From positions 15,599,501-15,663,500 of the forward strand of contig NC_132970.1 of NCBI RefSeq assembly GCF_047496725.1: 64,000 bases of DNA, in the 5' to 3' direction. Positions within the stretch are counted from its first letter, which is position 1. Each line of letters opens with the position of its first letter. Shown in pieces: positions 47,139-61,376 of the stretch. This DNA is from Anoplolepis gracilipes (Eukaryota; Arthropoda; Insecta; Hymenoptera; Formicidae). The notes beneath the pieces are model-generated. The model made no database searches. It worked only from the letters and a program-made list of their open reading frames with translations, and was not told the DNA's origin. The translations under genes were made by a program, and so were the position numbers.

Positions 47139-50100
47139 CATTTTCTTATCTAATTCGAGATACAGTTGCACTAAGCGTAGTAAAATGTCATTTTGTAATT
47201 CTTGTTCTTGAGAAGGAAGCAATTTCTCAATCAAAAATTTCACGAAATCAGGAGTTCCATCTATATAAGTATTAATCGTGTCCAAAGAAGTTTTTAGCTT
47301 CTAATCTTGCTAATTCGATGACAATTAAGGATTCAAATAAATAACCTACTATTAAAAATTCTTTCTGATCTTTTATTTTCTCCATTGTATACTAAAAAAA
47401 TAAATATATATGGCATAATGATATACATATTTGAGATAGTACGTAAAAAAGGCGCGAGCGTGTATATAATCAAATATTATTGTTTAAATACACAGCAATT
47501 TCAAAGATTCTGAAATATAAATTATTTTAATATAATTGTGTAGATAGAAGATTTTTTGCTGATTTCGTTATTGAACGAGTAACAGCTGGCATATTAAGTA
47601 TTAAAAACACATTGCAAAAGATTTAATTTTTGTTTCTATCAGTTTATATACTCTTGCACAGCCGTCGATAATGTGCAGCCCGGATAATACAAGGAATATT
47701 TCCTTTTCAGCAGTTTCTTTTCTTGTTTGGCTACATTTATATATGTTCCAAAAGTTTTGCAAAAGCGAGATTTCGAATATCTTGTGCTATCAATATAAAA
47801 TCAAATTCTCCATGTTTGTTTAATTTCTACTGTCATCATTGAATCCATGCCTAGTTCAGCTAGTGATGTATTTGGCTATGTTTAGATTTTTCAATCTTAT
47901 TTTGAAAATTTAAAAAGGAAATTAAATATCTATGTTATTTTAACCAGACCTTACGTAATTTTGAAAACCTTAATAAATAACAATAATTAAAGTTTACATT
48001 TTTTTGCAATATCTTCCATACATTCGCGCTTGATTATTTTAATATAATGTTATTTCAATATAATTTAATAACATCATCAAATAAAAATTTATTTTATATA
48101 AATGTTTTGATAGTTATTTGAATTTTTTACATAATAATTGCTTATGAACTCACCCATAATGTTTGCAACCGCTTCAAATAGATTTATTGCTTGGCCTTTT
48201 TCTTTCTTAGCAGTAATCATACTGCTTACTGTACTGATTGATCGATCTTGTAGCAAAAATACTTCTAATGTGTCCAAGCAAGAAAATATTTTTTGTTGAA
48301 ATGCAACCTTTAATAACAAATTCTTTGTCGTCTTCTTGAATATCTGCAACAAACCCAACGTCTATAGTTCTCACTATAGTTTACCTATAGTTCTCCAAAT
48401 TGTATCTCCAAACCATGTAGCTTCTTTTATTCTTTTTTTACAAATTCTTTCCATTACAGAATCTGTCATTCCGTAATTTGTTTGCTTATCTCTTCCACAT
48501 GAAACGGAAGGAAAAAACGGCAAAATATTGAATTTGAAAGCAAATTGTATTCGATAATTCGTCCATATTTGTCGTCGTCCATGCCTTTAACACGAATCCT
48601 TGAATGTTTATGTAGATTGGTTTTAAAATATTCCATCTTTTAATAAAGCAACAAAATTGAATATAGCATCCACAGGACCTTGTTCTTCGGCAAATTTTAA
48701 TATATATTCACAGTCTTTGTATTTTGAAGTAGTAGTAGCTGTAACGATTTGTACATTTACACCGTAAGATTGTTATAATACGTTACTCTTGATCATTGAT
48801 AACCGTTCTTTACTCCAATTTGTAAAGACAGAACTAGATTTTTTGCACCACGTAAAATCAATGAATTCTGGACCAAAACCACTTAAAACAATGTAGCATT
48901 TGTATTTCAGGTAGTAGGGTAAACTAGGGTAAGATGACCATAGTTTTTTAAAATGCAAAAAACATACTTTTATTTTTGTTATTTTTTAATAGTATTTGGC
49001 ATATTATCTTCACTCAAGCTTAAATTACATAATATTATCGAAATTAAAAGGAAAATATTTAATAGAAATTTTATATTATCAAAATAGTACGACGTAAGCA
49101 TTGGCCATCTTATCCAACTTTTAAGGAAAAGATGACCATAGTGACAGAAAGATGACCATAATATTTATAAAAAAAATAGTAAAAACAAAAATAAAAATTA
49201 TAGGTCATATAACAATTTACATATCTTTATAATATGTCTAACGTCGATTACGATAGCTTAACTGTAATTTATTCGACGTTATAACAGTTTTTAGTGGACA
49301 AATGAAAGGGTAGTCAAAAAATATCATATAAGATTCAATACAATATCGTTATTTCGAATAACATATGCACATAAACTACTGTAAATATTGATTATCTTTG
49401 ATAATGACTAAAAAAGCGCACTATGTAGCGATTATTGATAAAATTACAGCCTATGGCCATCTTTTCCGTATGGCCATCATATCCTAGTTTATCCTAATAC
49501 CGAGGTTGTACAAGTATAGGCGCATCCAAGAATTCATCTTCTTTATAAATTTTTATTATTATCTACAAATAACATTACATTAAAATATTATATAATTTGA
49601 AATATTAGGAGAAAAGGAGAAAGATAGAAAAAAAATTAAAGACGAAAAACTGTTAAAAAAATGAAGATTGTAGATAAGATACAGAAATTCTGTAACGACC
49701 ATCAATGAATATAGATGCTTGCAATTTTTCTTCAGCTAAAGAATTCAATAAAGATAACCACTCCGCGATCTTTCGTCACCTGCTTAATTATATATTTAAA
49801 ACTCGTGTCTCGAGAGTTGATCCTTGGGAATAGAGGGAACCGTTTTCCTTATAAAGTGAAACGACACTTTACAAGGAAAGCATTTCCCTCTATTTCTTCT
49901 ATAACTGTTGTAAACACTTCGCAACCTTTGTGAAGCGCAAAAAGAATCGCAATACCTTCCGTATCAGAATAAATCAACATTTTGTCGCCTTTCTTTATTT
50001 TACCTTTCAAATACAAAGAGTAATAACACGTGCTATATACGCAAGGAACTGTTGTGGTGTCTTCCATCGTCCACTTGTCAGGTATAATCCAACTGATCGT

Positions 50101-50780
50101 GAAATATTTTGTCAGCTCGGTGCATATTTGTCATTCCGCTAAAAATAGTGATTTAGAAAATCATTTGAAAATGTATTATTTATTATATTAAAATTATATT
50201 TTATAATATTTTTAATATATTAAAATTTATTATATGAAAAAGTTACAACAATATCCATAAACCATAAATATTAATTTATAAATAAAAAGTATCACAAGTA
50301 TTATTTGAATTTTCCTTAAATATACCAAGTACCTTAACTTACCATCTGAGTAACATATGCATTCTCGTTTTGTGATGATTCTGGTAATGGTAACAAAAAC
50401 TGTCTAACAAACGTTACTACACATTTTTTATTATCATTATTAAAATCAAATCATTATTAGAATCAAAATTCTTTTTCTTCGCTTGATCACTATTTTTGAT
50501 AAATTCAATAATTTTTACATTTATCATATTGTAGACATTGTCATTTAAAAGGACGCAATAAAAATGTCAGTACACATTTAAATGCAATATGCATTGATAT
50601 TCTTATAGCATCTTTCAAAGACATTAAATTTAAATCTTGATGAATAACAAACTTGCATTCTTCAAGAACGAGGTTGATTACATTTTGTCGGTCAAGATAT
50701 AGCTGTAGCTATAACGTCGTATAGTTTTACTCCTCCAGATATCAAAACATTTAAATAATTATAATTTTGTACAAGAATTT
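47139..50780 (-). pseudogene. Fatty acid synthase pseudogene
   Basis: From high to low coordinates, pieces of the C-terminal half of a type I fatty acid synthase appear in order. Enoyl reductase: 49849-50067, VYSTCYYSLYLKGKIKKG and GCEVFTTV, then about 49690-49830 with SRDTSFKYIIKQVTKDRG and LNSLAEEKLQAS. Ketoreductase: about 48540-48905, KCYIVLSGFGPEF, EEQGPVDAIFNFVALLKD and QTNYGMTDSVMERICKKR. Linker: 48130-48358, FSCLDTLEVFLLQDRS and NLFEAVANIMG. Acyl carrier: about 47820-47880, SLAELGMDSMMTVEIK with its phosphopantetheine Ser. Thioesterase: 47139-47390, YIDGTPDFVKFLI. Frames shift repeatedly, the thioesterase nucleophile motif reads GYLFES instead of GYSFG, and a MITE sits in the ketoreductase start. 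Intron-like sites remain (DKKM/GTAAGT), so it is a decayed gene duplicate and not a processed copy. Confidence 0.8.
48917..49494. mobile_element. TA-flanked MITE inside the FASN relic
   Basis: Ends GGGTAAACTAGGGTAAGATG and CATCATATCCTAGTTTATCC are inverted repeats with TA on each side. The interior repeats GATGACCATAG. Removing it rejoins FASN-like sequence (LDAPILVQPR side to the KCYIVL side), so it landed in the old coding region. Confidence 0.8.
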
Positions 50781-53700
50781 CTGGAATATAATGCAATAGC
50801 ATATTAAATATATATTTGTCTCAAAAAATAATATTTAAATATTGTGTCCATTTATATAAATTTACGGTTTCCTCCATTTTGAATTTCAATTTATTCTACA
50901 GGGTTCTTGGTGAAAAACCTGTTAATGGCAGATTTTTGAGATCATTTGGACTCGATTTTTCCTTAGCGAAATTATCGAGGGATGTCATTATTTTTTACAA
51001 GTTTCTAATTTTTGTCATTATATAGTTTTGTAATTAAGCCTTAAATTAAAATTCTATTAAACTTTATCTGAAATTATTTAAAGAATGTAGTTTTGGTAAT
51101 TTTAACTTCAAGAAGTTTTTAATTCTTCAATTGCTTATAATAACTCGGAAATTATTGATGCCTCAACATTTTCGCTGAGGAAAAATTGTCTCCAAATGAT
51201 CTCATAATTCAGGAATTCATCGTAATTCAGGAATAAAATATTACATCTATATTCGTATAACATTTTTCCATTATTATAATGCATACAAATTTACTAATCT
51301 TGAAAATTTGGTCTCCTTTTTAGAAATAGTCTGTAAGTACTTTCACTCTTAATTTTTCATAATAGAATATTCAGTAATAATTATTCATTCAATTCAAATT
51401 AGCATATTACACATGACTAAAGTTTATCGGATACATGTACATATAATATAAATTTTGAATATTTAAGAAGATAAAAATTGCCGATGACACGTAATAATGT
51501 TGCAATGCGTATCTATTATGTTTCGAGAAAATATATTTAAATCGTACTAATTAAATTATGATATGTAAGTCGACTATAAAACTGTAAAACATCAAGAAAA
51601 TACATAGCTATAAAATATATAGACCAAATTTTTAAAGAAATATATCATCTTCTTGAAATTTAATGGCTAAAATTTTCTTAAACTCTCTTGTAATAATGTT
51701 CATTGAATCAAATAACAACTTAAATAAAAATTTTTTTATGTTTAATACTTCTCAAAATTGACTTCAAATTTTTGAAATATGTAATATGTTTTAAAAATAT
51801 TTTAATTTTTCTATTATTTAAAAATTATAACTATTATAATAATAACTCTCTTACAAATTATTACACTCAATATTGGAGGCGATCACTAATTTTAATAATC
51901 TTCTCAGTAGGTAAAAAACGTAAACTGAATATTTTGAAATATTAATTATTGTACATTTTATAAATATTCTTTATAATATTTTATGAATGTTTTCAAAATG
52001 TTTCCTAATAATATAAAACTATCTATTATTTATAAAATGTTTAAGAAATATTATTTTAAATGTTTTTTACATGTTACTTTTAATGTTTATGCAATATAAT
52101 TATTTTTAATTGGATATTAATTACTTCAATTATTACATATTATCTCTTACAATCAAAAGTTTAACAATTGTTCTTCTTAATTTAATTTTTAATACAAACT
52201 CAAAAAGTCTGAATATTAAACTGATTGTTTGAAACTAACAATAAGTAAATAAGAAATTATTCGTTTCTTATCTATTTAAAACAAAAGATCGATTTTCATA
52301 TAAACTTAATTTAATTTAAAAACAAAAAATCAGCCAGAATTGCTGCTAGTTAAATTTAATTATTTAAATGGAATTATTTTTTTATTTAGTCACACATTGG
52401 ATCATTTATTCTATATTTAGAGAAAAATACCTTGAGAAAGATTACATTAAACTTACATCGTTGTAATAGCGTTATATTAATGTTTTTTTCTTGTTAAGTT
52501 ATTAGTGTTTTAATTTTATAAAAAACCATTATTACAATGTTTAAAAAACGTAAATGTGCAATATTAACTTACAACGAGATAGCATTTGTTATTTCAACAT
52601 TATCGAAATCTCTGAATCTATGTCAAAATATATATGTTTATAATAATATTGCATACAATATTAAAAACTACATACAACGTTATTATCTTAGTAAATATTG
52701 TTATAATAACATTATAACAGTGATTTTTTTGCTTACTGGATTGAATATTTGCTTACTGACTATGTGATTAAAATTATTAATTAATTTAGTTAATTTGGTA
52801 TTTCCAGGGATACGATTTAAAAACATATAATTTTGCATTAGTTTTCGATTTTTCATTCAAAGCAAGGCTTATCTTATATACTGGTCCGGTGCTTCAGATA
52901 TGAGATATAAAAAAATATATAGTTTTATTAATATTTTATATATTAATAATTAATAGACTTTTGTCTTTCGATACAAAGCTCGTTGCTATAAGCATTAAAT
53001 TTTTTTTTTTTTAAATGAAAGTGATGATTATATAGTTTTTGCTTTATTCATATATTTTTTTAAATTTTTAAGTAAATTATCTCAAGCTTTGGGCGCATAA
53101 TTACAATATCTGTTAATTTTTTTATTAAATCTGCTTTTCTATCTTAAAACTCAAAATACGGAAATAACCGTATTAGATAATATAAATTACTTTACTTTAC
53201 TTTTAAATCAAAAATAGAATAATAAAAAAGAGATATCTTACAAGCACTAGATGCTGAAAGAACCTTATTTTGCACGAAAAATTACAGAAAATAAAAGTTT
53301 TATATGAAATCATATGATTATAGATCTCGTTTCTACTAAATGCATTGAACAATATAAAATAGACCAACTTTGAAATAAAATATACACAGTAATTTCCGCA
53401 TTTCGAGTTTCATGATAGAAAAACAGTTTTAACAAAAAAGTTAGTAGAATGAAAAAGTAGCACAGATATTTAAAAATATTTACGTTAGACCAAAGGAGAT
53501 AAAAATATAAACTTAATTTTGCATATACTCTAACTATGCACGCAAAGTTGGAGATAACTTATTTAAAAATTTTTTAAATGTATAAAAAAAAGGAAAATGT
53601 ACAACCATGTTAATTTAAAAAAAATTTTATAGTTACTTTTTTTTACAGCAGCGACTCTATTAAAAACAGAACTTCATAAAACTGACTAATACGCGATGAC

Positions 53701-55538
53701 ACTCTCTATCATAGAGCAAAGTACTGTCTCAAGTCAGATATAAACTGTGTGACCATTATTTCTAATAGTTTTACTTCCGGGAAAAAAAAAGTTGTACGTA
53801 AACGGTATAATTAATATACACAATTAGAATTCACTTATTAATATGCATTGCATGAAAGCTTGTATCACAAGCTACAATCACAAAGAAGGAATATGTAAAT
53901 TAGAATATATGATAACGCAATTTTGTAATATTTTTGCGGAAGCTAGCTAGACACATTTTTTATTCAAATTTATATGTACAGTTGCATACTCATATCAGCA
54001 GCAAAAAATACAAAATATTTTTTTATAAATAACGATAAAAGTGTGAAAGGAAGAAAATACCATTTTTTAGATTTCTCAAAGCAGCGAAAATTATTTTTCT
54101 GCATTGACTATTAAATTATTACTTAAATAATATTTTTGATAAAATATCTATTTGTAAAATAAATATTTTGATAAAAATCTTTATTCCACATTTAATATGC
54201 CTCTATTAGCTGTATATTTTTTTATTATTTTTTAAATATTTTATTTTTTAATTATTTTTAAGGAAAATATTTGAACAATATTTAAACTTACCTTTAAACT
54301 TAAAAGTATTTAACAGATATTTAAAGGTATTTAAAGATAGATCTATTTGTATATATAAGGTGTATAATAAATAATAACCGTATCATCGTGCAAAGATAGA
54401 GCGAGTTAGACTGATTGTGAGTATATAGTATTATGCTTTTACGCATTGATATATGATTATGCTTTTATCATCAGCAAAAGTAATTCTTTTTAATTTTAGG
54501 GATTACTATATTATATATACATATAATAAATTATATATATAATTTAATAAACTCTATAAAAGAGTTTGTATAAACAAGTTCCCCTAATGTTCGAAAATGA
54601 CAAAACAACGTTAAATTGAACTCAATATTTAACAATAATAATTCAGCCTTGACAATGAAATGACAATGATAATAAACAACGTTTGCATGGCCTTAATTAT
54701 TAACCTGTAATCTGTAACTTATATCAACAATAAAAAGCTTCTTCAATAGAAAATTATGTACTTATTTAATGGAATCCAAAATTAGTCATGATACGTCATG
54801 ATACGTAGAGAAAGATGTACACAATTCAAATTTATATATTTAAGACATTTTCAACTAATCGTCTCTGAAATATTTATGATAATATTACTCGAAGAATTAA
54901 ATTAACATGAAACCATATGGCAAAATGATATTCAAATATGCACGATAATTATGGCATTCTTATTCTCGAAATGGTGATTCATGTTCCAATTATTAACTGT
55001 AATCAACCACAGCAACCATCTCATCCATTAGTTGGCAAAGCAAGACCAATTTAAAAGACAAGAGACACAAAACGCAAAACTATCATGCTTTTGTATGTTT
55101 ATATATTTGTTAAATATATCAAAAACTCTTAATACATACGCGCTCATGCATATATCTGTAAATATTGAATTTGATGGAAACAATATTGAATGGAGTGAGA
55201 TAGAATAACAAGCAAAATATTAAAAAATATAAATGTAATGATATAATGATATAACGATTCAAACACTTGAAGAAAGAAAAATATATACAAGTGATAAATA
55301 GTATTTTATTTTTAGTTTTATTGCACAATTTGTTATCATGGAAAGATATCCATCTGTAAATTTATCAAAAAGTATAAATGTAAAAAAATACTATTTTTTT
55401 ATCAAAACGACACTTATATATAAACTGTTGTGTAGAATGCAAATCTGAATGTAACCAGAAAAGTGTACATTAATTGTTGATAGACTCATAGCTTATTAAT
55501 GCATTTATCTTCTCCGGTATATAACATAGTGACACTTA
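50781..55538. other. Long AT-rich intergenic stretch
   Basis: No gene, RNA or mobile element was recognised. N-terminal FASN domains, if they ever lay here, are no longer visible. TTTATT at about 55305 (AATAAA on the minus strand) may be the poly-A signal of the GalNAc-transferase. Confidence 0.45.
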
Positions 55539-58500
55539 TTATTTCCAAAGAACTGGTTCTAAAATCCATTGTTGATCAAGGTTGTTAGTGCAAGCCGCTA
55601 TCGCAAGCGTATCGTCGTCCGTGGTTGCTTGAAGACACATCTCGGAAGGTACATGCAAAAATACTTTCGTCTAAAAGTAATCATCACATTGGGAATGTAA
55701 AATGTAATTTTAAAAAAATATTATAATTAGTATATTTCACTGGAAATATCCTACTTGTTCATTATATTGCCATTTTTGTCTTTCACGACCGCTGCACGCC
55801 ATTATTTTCACCTTCGGCGTCTTCTGCTGTGTATCTCGTTCCGGTGCGTCCAAACATACGCTCTCATCCGTCATTATCACTCCGTTTTTAGTCATCACGA
55901 ACATCTGGCTGAGCATCGGTCGTGGTATACACGAGTGTAGAATCGCGTTCCCCGAAGGCTGCGCGTACGAACCTTTCGCGGTCGGTCGCATGATGCATCT
56001 CTTTGTCGCAGCGTGCATTATCTGACATAAATAGAATTATAATGACTGACTAATCACACTTTCGATGAAAAGAGAGAATATGCTAGATTTAAAAATGAGC
56101 ATTACCCTGCCGAAGAATCGATCATCCGTAGGAAAGAAGTGTTCGGGCCACACATTCTCCAAGTACCATTCGAAACTTTTACATTGCAATTTCTCGCGTA
56201 AGGCTAATCTCGAACGAATCTGCTGCTTGTATCTCAATCTAGCTGCCTCTATAATAAAATGTGAGATATAAAGACCCAAAAAATAAAATAAGAGAAGATT
56301 CTTACAAGGGTTTTTACCTCGAATAATACACTATTATCTCGCTTATTAGAAAAATTTGTTTAAAATTTAAAAATTTTTTATTGTTATATTTTTTCAAAAA
56401 TTTATTTTTTGCGTCTATTATGCAAAAAAGAATATCTGTTGTATCATAATATTAAAAATAAAAATACTTTTACTCTGTAATAATTCTTTAAATAATATTG
56501 TAATAATTTTAGCGACAACTAAAAGTTTCCAAATTTTTTTAGTTATATACATGTATTATATGTATGTTATATATTTATTATAATTTCATCAAAATTTTGA
56601 TTTTGACAAAAAGTTTTCTCATCAATTTAATTTACACAATTAAATATTAATTTTATGTAAATATTACATAATTATGCAAATATTACGTAAAAGGTAAAAT
56701 AAATATGTAATAAGAGAGGTCAATATAGTCAATGATCTTTCAGATCACATTGTATTGCGTAATGTAAAAAATATTTCAATGTAGTTTTTCATATTTAAAA
56801 AACTCGATAATGCAACGATGCGACTTTTCATAAGTTAAGGAATGAAAAAACACGTTCGATCAAGTAAAATATCAGTATCATGAGTTGTTTTATAAGAATA
56901 TAAAAACATAAATAAATGATAAAATTATTTCATATAAATAAAATTATTAACTAATTAAATTGAAATGAAAGAACTTTAATCATTTTAATTGCATAAATCA
57001 AATTGACGAAAAAAAACCTTCTCAAATTGACTTTGATGAAATTATAACATATAATATATAATATACACATACATAGTTAAACTTAGAAATTTTTAGTTGC
57101 CACTAAAATTTTTACAATATTGTTTAAAGAATTATGACATTCAGAGTAAAAGTATATCTTTATTTTATAATATTATAACGCGACAGATATTCTTTTATAT
57201 AATAGATGCAAAAAATAAATTAATTAAAAAAAAATACAATAAAAAATTCAAATTTTTAAATTTTTAAAAATTTTTTATAAGCGAATTAGTAGCGTATAGA
57301 TGATTATAAAAATTGTAAGATTAAAATTATATATAAAAATTATAAGATGTGGTTATAAAAATTGTAAGATTTTTTGAAAAGTAAATAAAAGTGTCGTTCA
57401 GACAAGTATCTTCTTTAACTAGATATCATTTTAAGAAAATCTCACGAATCCACAAATTCTAATTTTGATAAAACTACACACATGTAAAGGGATGAATTAG
57501 CATAAAGGTTGACAGGAGGCATTGTGGAGACTCTTGTCGACCGACTACAAACTACGGTTTCGCAAAAACTCTATTTAATCACATTAATAAAATTTTTTTA
57601 AAATAATTTTTTTAAAGATTTTTGAAAATTTTTTCTTCTATTTACCCTCCTCCTCTACATGTATGCAAAGTTTCATCAAAATTAAAATTTTCGGATTCGT
57701 AAGGTTCCCATATCAGTAGATACAATAAATATCGGTATTATAAAAATATCAATTTCATTTACCAGGATTGAACTTGAAATAAAACTCTGCCCATTGATCC
57801 ATCCATACTAAAGCGACTCTGGCAAGATTGCCGTATAAGATCTCACCAACGCCACCCGGGAAAGTGTAAGGGGAAGACTTTCGAAAGAGATGCCCGACGT
57901 GGGAGCAAGGGGCGATTTCGATACTGCCTCCACATTGCCAAGTACGAAATGACAGTTCTAAATTCTCGCCACCCCAGATTCGCATCTGATCGTCGTAACT
58001 GCCCAATTTAAAGAAATAATCCCTGTTCATGGAAAATAACCCGCCTGCCATGGCGGGCGTTCGAAACGGTTCGACTATATTATCACGCCTTTCCTTCAAT
58101 AGACGGCCGTTTAACGTTAGCCAACGAAAGTGTAAATCCCAATTGAATGCACCCCAATGGAGTTCAAATGATCTACAAAATTATTAAAACAATGATTATA
58201 TTAACTAAAATAAATAAAGTCTTAATCTTAAAACAAATAATTTTACCTTGTATAACTAAATGTATCATCGTTTATTATATCAATTACTGGAGAGATGACT
58301 CTTGTTGCGTTTTTGCCGACTGCTTCAAGTAATGGTTCCAACCATCCTGCAATATTAACACTGTATGTAATATCATAAGTTTTGTTTTCGATATTAGTAT
58401 AATATTAATAAAATGTTAATTAATATAATATTAATATTGATATGATATTAATATAATATATATAAATCTAACATTAATATAATATTAATATAATATATAT

Positions 58501-59744
58501 TAATATAATATTAATTAATATAATATAATGAAGCTTACCTACCAACCGTACATTCACAGTGAGCGTCTAGAAAAGTGAGTACTTCGCCTTTAGCATCATT
58601 TGCTCCCAAAAGTCTCGCTTTTATTAACCCTATCCGTTCATTAGATCGCAAAACTCTTGTAGGAACACTTAGAATTTTTGTGTAATCATCCAAGGGACTT
58701 TTCAAAAATTCTAACAATATAGATACAAAAATCAAATAATATGAAAATAAATAAAATATAAAATAACATATAAATAATATCAAAATATTTATAAAATATA
58801 ATTTTATAACATTTTATAGTAAATAATAATATAGCATAATAATTTTATAGTAAATTTAATGTTTGCTTACCTCTTTCGCTATTATCATCAACGAGAATAA
58901 TTTCTTCTAACAATTCTCTTGGTGATCTATCAATGACGCTATGTACTGTCCGTAATAGGGTACTCCAAGCTTCATTATGAAATACTATAATAATTGACGT
59001 TTTCGGCAGACTGCCTAGATTTGCGTATCTTAAAAGGCATCTGCAAAATTTTTTAAAGTGGAACACTACTTGAAATTTCACGAATAAATAATATCGAAAA
59101 TGGATATAACAAAAAAAGTTTTTTTATAAGCAAAATAGAATTCTTACTTCTTTTTTCTAACATCGGGTAGAGATCGATTTAGTGGTATTCTATCACTAAC
59201 CATTAAATTAAATCGATTAATCTGATATAATTGCTGCATCTTATAAAAATCCTTTGGATGTATTATTACAGGTTCTCCATTTTTACCTTCAAATGGCCGT
59301 GGGTCAAACAAATTTTTATTTATAACATCTATAAAAACAAGAAAGAATAATATATGATATTTCTCTATCCCTCTAATTGTACAATATTTCTAACATAATT
59401 GCATCTATTACCTTTCGTGATGTTTGGAGCTTTCAAGGAATCTACAGAGTCTCCTATGTAATGACCAACTACAACATGAATTCCTCGACGATCGATGTAA
59501 TCTTTTTGATTTCCATGTGACCTATAATAATTCGAATCATTCCAAATTAAAAACCAGCATCATTAAATCGGTTTTAATAATATAATCAAAATAAAAATTT
59601 ATACCTTAATGAGATGAAGTCATCTTGTTGATTGGCGCTTTTATCTTGGCTTCTGGACCAAATCAGAAATACACCTACGAGTATGGCAATCGAGAAAATG
59701 ATCGTCGACAGACGACGAGGTCGTCTCAATCTGAACCACATCAT
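55539..59744 (-). CDS. Polypeptide N-acetylgalactosaminyltransferase
   Basis: Ten exons on the minus strand: 59605-59744, 59412-59521, 59148-59328, 58871-59040, 58543-58710, 58247-58346, 57763-58172, 56106-56248, 55755-56021, 55539-55670. All are GT-AG and in phase, giving 606 codons. It is a Golgi type II membrane enzyme that starts mucin-type O-glycosylation by moving GalNAc from UDP-GalNAc to Ser/Thr. Residues about 13-29 are the membrane anchor (IIFSIAILVGVFLIW). The GT-A catalytic domain follows: SIIIVFHNEAWSTLLRTVHS, the manganese-binding DAH near 249-251 (FLDAHCECTVGWLEPLL), WGGENLE near 356-362 and CSHVGH. Residues about 475-606 form a ricin-type lectin domain with QXW repeats (QKW, QQW). 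An in-frame TGA upstream of the ATG fixes the start. I cannot assign it to one of the numbered Pgant/GALNT members. Confidence 0.95.
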
Positions 59745-61376
59745 GTTACTCGTTAATCCATATCAATTGTGTTCATTTCCTCGACGCGTGCCGGCAGAAA
59801 GTCCATTCATGTACTGATCAGTTTCGGGAAGTCTCACTTCATTTTACTTCATTTAATCTGCCCCAAATTATCAGACAAATCCGGCTTCTGTTATCTCAAA
59901 TTTCTGGTGATCAGCAGGTCGGGTCATTGCAACAAAAAAGAAGGAAGAGTCCAAGAAATTCTCATACAAGTCTGGAAGAAAGATTGATTGTTATTACTTT
60001 GTTTCTAATATTTAATAATTTTCAAAATTTCTCTTGTCTATTATATTTTAGTATATTTTTTATTAAAGGTTTTGTATATTACATATTACAATATATCTTA
60101 TAATACAAAATACAAATAATAAAAGTTTCTTAATTCAATATAACTATTTAAAAAAATATAAAATAATTAAATTGCAATATACTTTTACCACAAAGAACAT
60201 AAATTGAAAATTTGAAAATATAATTACTTTCTTGAGTCATAAAAAAAGCAATATATATTAATTTTAAAATGTAATAATAACATAATTATACATAAAAATT
60301 AAAAGTTACAAAATATATACTATACATACAACATATACATATACAAGCATAAATATTTAAAAAATTAGAAAATATATTACAATATAAATGTAATATTGCA
60401 AAATTACATATTTTTTTATATATTATTAATATGATCTATCATCTTGTATCTTTTGAATATCCAACTATGTCTAAAATATTTTTAAATAAAAGCATATGTT
60501 ATAAATATATTTATAGTAAAATAATAAGCAAATTTATTACTTAAGGATGCAAAAACTACTCAGATTTTATGTAATATACACGTGTAATAATATATGTAAT
60601 TGTTTCATATAAAGAGTGTTGGAGACAAAGTATAAATATCAATACAAGGCAAAAGTTGCATAAAGTAGACAAAAAAAGTTTAAAAATAAACACTACCAGT
60701 TGTAAAGATATGTACGTACGCAAATAATATTAATTACCTCGCAAGTTTTGGAAACAATTTTCTGTCAGATCAGGATAAGACAAAAACGTAAGACCTCTGA
60801 CTGCTCCTGACGCCATTCACGGTGACTGACAGCTGACGCAAGAAAACGACAGAGCGTGGATGGTGGACGTGACGTGATATGTCAATGAAGCTTCACGAGA
60901 GGGCGACAGCGTCGCTAATTCGCTTCGCGTACGAGCTGAGCTGCTGAGCTCGCCACGTTGGAAGACTCGACTTGACACGGGATACGAGTTGTCGTAGATA
61001 ATTTCCCGAGAGTGTTTTATATAATATAAAATCTTTGTTTACAGCCGACCGAAAATATCGTCAAGGTGAGACACCGACTTTCATGACGTACAGAATGATT
61101 CGAGAAAGCGGGATAAATTTCATCCTGATTTGTTTAATGACAGTTAACATTTTTTGACAATCACAGAATTTATGCGATTAACTTCTACTACTTAAGCGTC
61201 TGTACATTCTTAAGTATATCAGTATCTATTAAAGAACATTTTCTTCTAATACCTAATCTTTTTACAAGACTAATAAGATAATATAACATAAGATACTAAT
61301 AATAACATAAAACATAATACTATAAAACATTATTTTACGAGACTAAGAGTAGATTTTTCTCCTATGTTACATATAG
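59745..61376. promoter_or_regulatory. Divergent spacer of GalNAc-transferase and Sec31
   Basis: The two start codons are 1.6 kb apart and point away from each other. Bases 60800-61063 are much GC-richer than the rest (GAGCTGAGCTGCTGAGCTCG), and ATCGTCAAG/GTGAGAC at 61063 is a good splice donor. This suggests a non-coding first exon of Sec31 spliced to the acceptor at 61376, immediately before the ATG. Whether the island also drives the GalNAc-transferase is not visible. Confidence 0.55.

Noticed and set aside
52537..52767. 76-codon plus-strand frame
   Set aside because: It is AT-rich, of low complexity and has no splice or homology support.
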